Source: Marinobacter sp. F4216
Lineage (GTDB): Bacteria; Pseudomonadota; Gammaproteobacteria; Pseudomonadales; Oleiphilaceae
Assembly (NCBI RefSeq): GCF_019931195.1
Contig: NZ_JAIOUO010000001.1
Location: 1 to 64,000, forward strand
Length of the DNA: 64,000 bases
Reading direction: 5' to 3'
The notes under the pieces were generated by a model. That model ran no database searches. It worked only from the letters and a program-made list of their open reading frames with translations, and was not told the origin of the DNA. Below are positions 58,777-64,000 of the stretch, piece by piece; the first letter of the stretch is position 1; every line of letters begins with the position of its first letter. The position numbers and the translations under genes are program-made.

Positions 58777-60225
58777 TCAGAGTGGCTGGAAGCTGGCCTG
58801 TGCGACCGGCCAGTTCGTGATCATGTAGCTGATTGTGAACCCGGCCCAGACGAGTGTTGCCAGCGTCATCGACAGGTCTGGCGACAGGTGAATCCGATCA
58901 TAGCGGCTGTAACTGGCTCTTACCGCGCCGGTGACGGCCAGCCCCAGTAAAATCCCCCCGATGATGTCCGTAAACCAGTGCACCCCGAGGTACAGTCGGC
59001 TGAGTGCGACGGGGATCAGTGGTAGTGAGCACAGCACATACACCTGCCAGCGCTTTCCCGGTCTGCTTTCAGCGGCGACGAAGCTGGCCAGCAGTGTGAC
59101 GAATACAGTGATGCCAGCGCTGTGGCCGCTCGGGAAGGCCCCCGAGTCCGGTGGGTTGGCGACGGTTTCGGGGCGGACAATGCCAAGGGATGATTTCAGC
59201 AGCCAGACCAGAACAAAGGTCAGTAAGGCAGCAAAGGCCACATGCAGCGCTGCGGCATAATACCCCCGAAATACCAGGGTCAGGCAGATCAGGCCGGCGC
59301 CAGTCAGCAGCACGGGAGCATCCCCCAGCATGGTGGCGGCGATGGCCGGCCCCTCCAGGAGCGGCTGTCGGAGTTGTTCAAACCAGTGCAGGGCCTGCTG
59401 GTCGAACGGAATCAGAGCGTCGGTCTGGGTGGCGAGTTGTCCCCAGATCAGCAGCAGCCCCGCTGCACCCACTGCGAGGATCAGTGAGGCCAGAGGAAAC
59501 TCCCCGGCGCGGGCAGGGCGGTGGTTGGTGTACAGGCGCCAGAAACGATGAGTGGCGTCGTACTTTCCCATCTTATCTTCCAGCCAGTGATAGAGTCGTC
59601 CGCCATCCGTGAGGCCAAGCTGGAACTGGATCAGCAGCAGGTAGACCACCGCTACGGCGGCGAGGCTGATGCCCACCACCAGGTAAAAGTGGGCAGGCGG
59701 TCTGATCTCGCTCGCGAGCGCACTGCCCACCATAAACCCGGGCAAAATGTACACCGGGGCCCAACCGACGGCGGAAAAAATATTGAAGGTGAGGAAGCGT
59801 TGCCAGGACATGCTGAGAGTGCCGGCCACCAACGGGATGACAGGTCGCACCGGCCCGACAAACCGACCGATCACCACGCTCTTGCCGCCGTGCTCGAGGA
59901 AAAAGGATTCACCCTTGGAGATCAACGCGGGATAACGGCTGAATGGCCAGACGGTATGTAATCTGCCCTGCAGTTTGCGTCCGATGGCAAAGCTCAGAAC
60001 ATCGCCTGCGATTGCGCCGAGTCCGGCCCAGATCAGCGCCTGGATCAGAGGCATTTCGATCTGGCCTGCCAGCGCTGCAAAGGCAAAGAGGATGGCGACG
60101 CCGGGCACAATGACACCGGCGATGGCCAGGGATTCAATAAAGGCGGCCAGGAACAGCGCGAGGGCCAGCCAGCCGGGGTGCAGGGTCAGCCAGGCGGACA
60201 GCTCGCTTAGCCAGCCGTCGTTCAT
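58777..60225 (-). CDS. DedA-family / PAP2 phosphatase fusion membrane protein
   Basis: The 482-residue membrane protein joins two domains. Residues 1-200 are DedA (SNARE-associated) with the Glu motif IES at 30-32 and GRFVGPVRPVIPLVAG (120-135). Residues about 245-450 are PAP2 acid phosphatase with K344-x6-R351-P, P365-SGH368 and S409-R410-x5-H416-x3-D420, all catalytic residues present. PAP2 proteins remove phosphate from lipids such as phosphatidic acid or undecaprenyl diphosphate, and DedA proteins translocate such lipids. A coupled flip-and-dephosphorylate role is inference. Its start overlaps the upstream GGDEF gene by four bases. Confidence 0.93.
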   Translation of the reverse strand: MNDGWLSELSAWLTLHPGWLALALFLAAFIESLAIAGVIVPGVAILFAFAALAGQIEMPLIQALIWAGLGAIAGDVLSFAIGRKLQGRLHTVWPFSRYPALISKGESFFLEHGGKSVVIGRFVGPVRPVIPLVAGTLSMSWQRFLTFNIFSAVGWAPVYILPGFMVGSALASEIRPPAHFYLVVGISLAAVAVVYLLLIQFQLGLTDGGRLYHWLEDKMGKYDATHRFWRLYTNHRPARAGEFPLASLILAVGAAGLLLIWGQLATQTDALIPFDQQALHWFEQLRQPLLEGPAIAATMLGDAPVLLTGAGLICLTLVFRGYYAAALHVAFAALLTFVLVWLLKSSLGIVRPETVANPPDSGAFPSGHSAGITVFVTLLASFVAAESRPGKRWQVYVLCSLPLIPVALSRLYLGVHWFTDIIGGILLGLAVTGAVRASYSRYDRIHLSPDLSMTLATLVWAGFTISYMITNWPVAQASFQPL

Positions 60226-61220
60226 GCCGTAACGGTCTCTCCCGCGCTGAACCAGACCGAATCAGAACCCCGTTTCCTGGCATTGAGCATGGCCTGGTTG
60301 GCGCGATTGCGAAGGGCGTCGGTGCGGGTGTCGCCATTGCCTCGGGTTGTGCAGCCAATCGAAACGGTGGCCTTGCCAATGTCAGGCCAGTGGTGTTCGG
60401 AGATGGTCCGGCGAATTCGTTCGGCGATGACCCGAACCCCTTCTTCCGGCGTGAACGGAAGAATCAGGAAGAACTCGGTGTCGTTCAATGAGTACAGTGT
60501 GTCGCCGGCACGAATCACCGTGAACAATTGTCCGGTCATGTCCTGGTAGAGCGTCTGCAGGCTGTTCCTACCATGCAGGTCCACCAGTTCGTCAACATAA
60601 TCAATGCTGAGATTAATCACCGACAGCGGATGACCGGTGGCGATGGCGCGGCTGATTTCTTTTTGCAGCGACTCGTCCAGGAAGCGTGCGTTGTGGGCGC
60701 CGGTTACGGGATCGGTAATCGCCAGATCTTCTGCGGATTGCGCCATATGGTCGTAGTGCCAGATGTAAAGTGCGGCTGCTGTCAGCAGAATGAAAAGGCC
60801 CGCAATGCGGGTAATGGCGTCTATCAGTGGGCCTTCGAACAGCAAGATGGCGGAGGCCGGAAGCAGAAGCAGCAGCGACAAGGAGACCCCCTGTCGCAGA
60901 GGCAGTATCAGGAGGTTGAGCACCAGCAGGGGCATGGCCCAGTGGATGATGCCGGCGTTGTCCAAGGTGACAAGGGCCGCAAGCAGACCGCTGTTCAGTC
61001 CAATCAGAAGCAGCAGGTGCCCCTTGGCCGACAGCTGGCGCTGACGACACAGGATCGTGTAGGCGAGGCCGATCAGGGTAAGGCCTGCCAGCGTCGCCGC
61101 CAGGTAAAACAGCTCGTAAAACCCGTAACGCAGGTTCTGCAGGGCCAGCATGAAAATAAAGAGGGTGGCGAGACCGTAACCGATGCCGTGGGTACAGGTG
61201 CGAAGTTGCGTTTCGGTCAT
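60222..61220 (-). CDS. Membrane protein with degenerate GGDEF domain (first copy)
   Basis: The 332-residue protein has about six membrane helices (15-155) and a GGDEF-fold domain (about 165-325). The domain starts TDPVTGAHNARFLDE, as in diguanylate cyclases. The active-site GGDEF is replaced by N246-DTEF250 and the metal Asp of the D-I-D motif by S205, so cyclase activity is not expected. It might sense c-di-GMP or act as a partner; no inhibitory RxxD site is evident. It overlaps its neighbours on both sides (TGATG and ATGA). Confidence 0.88.
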   Translation of the reverse strand: MTETQLRTCTHGIGYGLATLFIFMLALQNLRYGFYELFYLAATLAGLTLIGLAYTILCRQRQLSAKGHLLLLIGLNSGLLAALVTLDNAGIIHWAMPLLVLNLLILPLRQGVSLSLLLLLPASAILLFEGPLIDAITRIAGLFILLTAAALYIWHYDHMAQSAEDLAITDPVTGAHNARFLDESLQKEISRAIATGHPLSVINLSIDYVDELVDLHGRNSLQTLYQDMTGQLFTVIRAGDTLYSLNDTEFFLILPFTPEEGVRVIAERIRRTISEHHWPDIGKATVSIGCTTRGNGDTRTDALRNRANQAMLNARKRGSDSVWFSAGETVTA

Positions 61221-62236
61221 CAGGCGGTCCCCTCCGCAGAAGCCGGTCCGGAAGGCGCCGCCTGACTCCAGGCACTGTAAGCCTGGGTGCGGTCGCCACC
61301 TTGTTGCTGGGCTCGGCGCAGGGCGTTGGCGGCGCTCTGTTGCAGGCTGTCGGCATCGTCACCAATGTTCAGCCCGGCGATCCCGGCGCTGACGGTGAGT
61401 TTCAGTGAGTAGGACTCCAGAAGTGTGTTCAGGCCCTTTCGGATCGTGTCCGAGCGGGCAATGGCATCCGCTGTAGGCACACCCGGAAGGATAATCAGGA
61501 ACTGGAGATCGGCCACCCGGTAGTAGGTGTCAAAATCCCGGAGCTGTGAGTGCAGGTAGCGGCCAATGCGTGGCAGGATGGAACGGATGTCCTTGTCCGG
61601 GGGTGCCTGATCGGTCAGATGAGTATCGAGACCAATCATGATGATGGACATGTCGATGCCCTCGCGCTCACTGCGCTGAATCTCCTTGTGCAGGTCAGCG
61701 GACAGGTATTCCCGGCTGGCGGCCTGAGTCAGTTCGTCGGTCCGGCGCAGAGGCACCAGCTGGCGGGCCTTGTATTCCCTGAGGAAAACCAGCAGCGCGG
61801 AGAGCAGCAGCGTTAGCAGGAAGGCACTGATCATCTGGTGTCGCTCCGGCTCGCCTTCAGCCAGTGGCAGAGTAACGATCACCACGGCCAGTACCAAGAG
61901 ACTGATCAGTGCGGCGATGCCGATCGGGAGCAGCGCGAAGGTCAGCAGTGGCAGAGCGTAAATCCAGTGCCTGAGCTCCCAGGGGCCGGTCCACAGGCTG
62001 GCGATCAGCAAACCCAGGAAAGCAAAGTAGAGAACCTGCTGGATACGGGGCCAGGGTGCGTTCTTTCGATTGAGACGGAAGGTCCTGGAGCAGATGACAA
62101 TGCCGGCTCCGGCAATCGCTGCGACGGCGGTTACAGGCTTCCCCAGGGTAAAACCAAGTACGCCAATGGCGATCAGAGCCACGAAACCGGCGCGGGACAA
62201 TTTGCTCAACAGGAATTTTTCGGCCAGTTGGGCCAT
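61220..62236 (-). CDS. Membrane protein with degenerate GGDEF domain (second copy)
   Basis: The 338-residue protein has about six membrane helices (15-155) and a C-terminal GGDEF-fold domain (about 162-325, starting LRRTDELTQAASREYLS). The signature is A242-DLQF246 in place of GGDEF, so cyclase activity is unlikely. Compared with the adjacent gene the architecture is alike but sequence identity looks low. ATG 62236, with GAGGAAGGA upstream, is the start; the frame is open 12 codons further. It is the first gene of the coupled minus-strand operon. Confidence 0.87.
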   Translation of the reverse strand: MAQLAEKFLLSKLSRAGFVALIAIGVLGFTLGKPVTAVAAIAGAGIVICSRTFRLNRKNAPWPRIQQVLYFAFLGLLIASLWTGPWELRHWIYALPLLTFALLPIGIAALISLLVLAVVIVTLPLAEGEPERHQMISAFLLTLLLSALLVFLREYKARQLVPLRRTDELTQAASREYLSADLHKEIQRSEREGIDMSIIMIGLDTHLTDQAPPDKDIRSILPRIGRYLHSQLRDFDTYYRVADLQFLIILPGVPTADAIARSDTIRKGLNTLLESYSLKLTVSAGIAGLNIGDDADSLQQSAANALRRAQQQGGDRTQAYSAWSQAAPSGPASAEGTA

Positions 62237-62374
62237 GGTGTCCTTCCTCTCTGCTCCCTGACGTGTTGGCATTGCTGCGTCGCTATCATATCCGTTTAGG
62301 GTGCGTACTTGAATCGGGCAAGGTAAAGTTAGCTCTTATTACTGAATTCTGCTCGAAAACGTGAAGGTAATTGA

Positions 62375-63628
62375 ATGGATATAGCAGCTTACATGGCCGA
62401 AATCGGGCAGCAGGCCCGTGCGGCGGCAAGCGAGGTGGCTCGTTCCACCACCGCGGTGCGGAACCACGCCCTGCTGGCAACTGCGAACGAGCTGGATGCA
62501 GCCCGCACTGAGCTGGCTGAGGCCAACGCAAAGGACTTGCGAGACGGCGAACAGCGTGGACTGGACAAAGCCATGCTCGACCGGCTGGAACTGACCCCGG
62601 AGCGCATCGACACCATGATCGAGGGGTTGCGCCAGGTCGCGACGCTGCCGGATCCGGTGGGTGAAATTACCGACATGACCTACCGCCCCTCCGGAATTCA
62701 GGTTGGCAAAATGCGCGTGCCGCTTGGGGTTATCGGCATCATCTACGAATCACGCCCGAACGTGACGGTGGAAGCCGCCAGTCTGTGCCTGAAATCTGGC
62801 AATGCGGCCATCCTGCGCGGTGGCTCCGAATCCATTCATTCCAACCAGGCCATTGCTCAATGCCTGGCTAAGGGCCTTGCGGAGGCCGGCCTGCCGGAAA
62901 CCGCGGTGCAAGTGATCAAGACCACAGACCGGGCTGCCGTGGGTGAGCTTATTACCATGCCGGAGTATGTGGATGTGATCGTACCCCGGGGTGGCAAGGG
63001 GCTGATCGAGCGTATCAGCCGGGACGCCAAAGTGCCGGTGATCAAGCACCTGGATGGTGTCTGTCACGTGTACATCGACAGCCATGCCGATCCGGAAAAG
63101 GCGATTCGTGTAGCGGTCAATGCCAAAACCCAGCGTTACGGCACCTGCAACACCATGGAGACCCTGTTGGTGGATGCGGAAATCGCCGAGGATATCCTGC
63201 CGATGCTGGCGTCCGAGTTTGTGGCTAAAGGTGTGGAGCTGAGAGGCTGTGACCGGACCCGGGGAGTGATTGAGGCCGGTGCGGCGGTGGAAGGCGACTG
63301 GGAAGCCGAATATCTGGCGCCAATCCTGGCCGTTCGGGTGGTGGACGGGCTGGATGGCGCGATCGAGCACATCAATCGCTACAGCTCCCAGCATACGGAC
63401 AGCATTATCACTGAGAACTATACCCGGGCCCGCCGGTTCCTGACCGAGGTGGATTCCGCGTCGGTGATGGTAAACGCGTCCACTCGCTTTGCGGATGGGT
63501 TCGAGTATGGCCTGGGTGCCGAGATCGGGATTTCGACGGACAAGATCCATGCCCGCGGCCCGGTTGGGCTTGAGGGACTGACTTCCCAGAAATACGTGGT
63601 CTTCGGGGACGGCCACATCCGGACCTGA
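62375..63628 (+). CDS. proA: Glutamate-5-semialdehyde dehydrogenase
   Basis: ProA reduces gamma-glutamyl phosphate with NADPH, the second step of proline synthesis. The 417-residue protein has [29 protein letters not shown], the active-site region [13 protein letters not shown] with nucleophile Cys258, and the C-terminal [19 protein letters not shown]. The ATG is preceded by GAAGGTAA. proB is not nearby. nadD follows by five bases. Confidence 0.97.
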   Translation: MDIAAYMAEIGQQARAAASEVARSTTAVRNHALLATANELDAARTELAEANAKDLRDGEQRGLDKAMLDRLELTPERIDTMIEGLRQVATLPDPVGEITDMTYRPSGIQVGKMRVPLGVIGIIYESRPNVTVEAASLCLKSGNAAILRGGSESIHSNQAIAQCLAKGLAEAGLPETAVQVIKTTDRAAVGELITMPEYVDVIVPRGGKGLIERISRDAKVPVIKHLDGVCHVYIDSHADPEKAIRVAVNAKTQRYGTCNTMETLLVDAEIAEDILPMLASEFVAKGVELRGCDRTRGVIEAGAAVEGDWEAEYLAPILAVRVVDGLDGAIEHINRYSSQHTDSIITENYTRARRFLTEVDSASVMVNASTRFADGFEYGLGAEIGISTDKIHARGPVGLEGLTSQKYVVFGDGHIRT

Positions 63629-63633
63629 TCTCC

Positions 63634-64000
63634 ATGCATCTCGTATACGGCGGCACCTTTGATCCCGTGCATCATGGTCACCTGCGCATGGCGCTGGAGG
63701 TGAGTGATCGGCTCGGTGGTGAACAAGTCCATCTGATGCCCTGCCATATCCCACCACACCGTGGCGGGACAGGCGCCTCTTCCGAGCAACGTTTGCGCCT
63801 GCTGGAGCTGGCAGTCGATGGTGAGCCTCAGTTGGTCGTGGATGATCGCGAGCTACGGCGGGGTGGGGCGTCCTACACGGCGGACACCCTGCGCCAATTG
63901 CGTGCGGAGCGAGGGCAGGACACGCCGCTGGCGATCATCGTCGGTACCGATGCGTTTGCCGGCTTTGACCGCTGGCGGGAGTGGCGGGCGATCCCCGAGC
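63634..64000 (+). CDS. nadD: Nicotinate-nucleotide adenylyltransferase, 5' part
   Basis: NadD adenylates nicotinic acid mononucleotide in NAD synthesis. The first 122 residues are seen; the rest lies beyond the window. The nucleotidyltransferase signature GGTFDPVHHGHLRMA is at residues 6-20, with HLMPCHIPPHRG later and VGTDAFAGFDRW near the cut. The proA-nadD order matches Pseudomonas-type genomes. Confidence 0.96.
   Translation, partial: MHLVYGGTFDPVHHGHLRMALEVSDRLGGEQVHLMPCHIPPHRGGTGASSEQRLRLLELAVDGEPQLVVDDRELRRGGASYTADTLRQLRAERGQDTPLAIIVGTDAFAGFDRWREWRAIPE

Overview
The window is a chromosomal segment of a gammaproteobacterium. Its gene order closely follows Pseudomonas-type genomes: rplM-rpsI-petABC-sspAB, then diaA-yraN-lpoA against rsmI-rnpB-mraZ, the complete division and cell wall (dcw) cluster, lpxC-dciA-M23 peptidase-secA, and proA-nadD. 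Moderate to high GC coding, a haloalkane-dehalogenase-like gene and the protein sequences suggest a marine Marinobacter-like organism. The genus is inference. There is no sign of prophage, insertion sequences, tRNA genes, CRISPR arrays or recent transfer.

Layout. 1-6.6 kb: the end of a 5S rRNA gene and its terminator, leuA, then a holD-like gene, rimI, prfC and a TatD-family gene (the same neighbourhood as the E. coli holD-rimI-yjjG-prfC region), then rplM-rpsI behind a strong promoter and long leader. 6.6-10.6 kb: the cytochrome bc1 operon petABC and sspA-sspB. 10.6-14.9 kb: diaA, yraN and lpoA on the minus strand, rsmI on the plus strand, and RNase P RNA with a clear sigma70 promoter. 15.1-33.3 kb: the full dcw cluster (mraZ rsmH ftsL ftsI murE murF mraY murD ftsW murG murC ddlB ftsQ ftsA ftsZ) and lpxC, with a MraZ-type operator of 10-bp-spaced repeats at its head and many overlapping start/stop codons.

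33.3-41.5 kb: dciA (minus strand), an M23 peptidase, secA, argJ, a Nudix/ThiE-like fusion, moaC and ribA. 41.5-48.8 kb: dxs, ispA, xseB and an NRDE-family gene on the minus strand, then a TauE-like permease, lgt, thyA and folA. 48.8-54.9 kb is the least conserved stretch: a DEAD-box helicase, a thioesterase-like protein, a haloalkane-dehalogenase-like protein with Asn at the nucleophile position, a small Cys-rich protein, an orphan 122-residue protein, an AI-2E-family permease and a small secreted peptidoglycan-binding-like protein. 54.9-64 kb: ilvD, a cNMP-binding/HDOD protein, a Lon N-domain protein, a minus-strand operon of two degenerate GGDEF membrane proteins and a DedA-PAP2 fusion, then proA and the start of nadD.

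Most genes serve envelope building and division, DNA replication (psi subunit, DiaA, DciA), translation, respiration and biosynthesis of leucine, valine/isoleucine, proline, arginine, riboflavin, molybdopterin, isoprenoids and thymidylate. I see no clearly new multi-gene system. The best leads are the coupled double-degenerate-GGDEF/DedA-PAP2 operon, the nucleophile-substituted dehalogenase, the enlarged psi subunit and the Cys-rich small protein.
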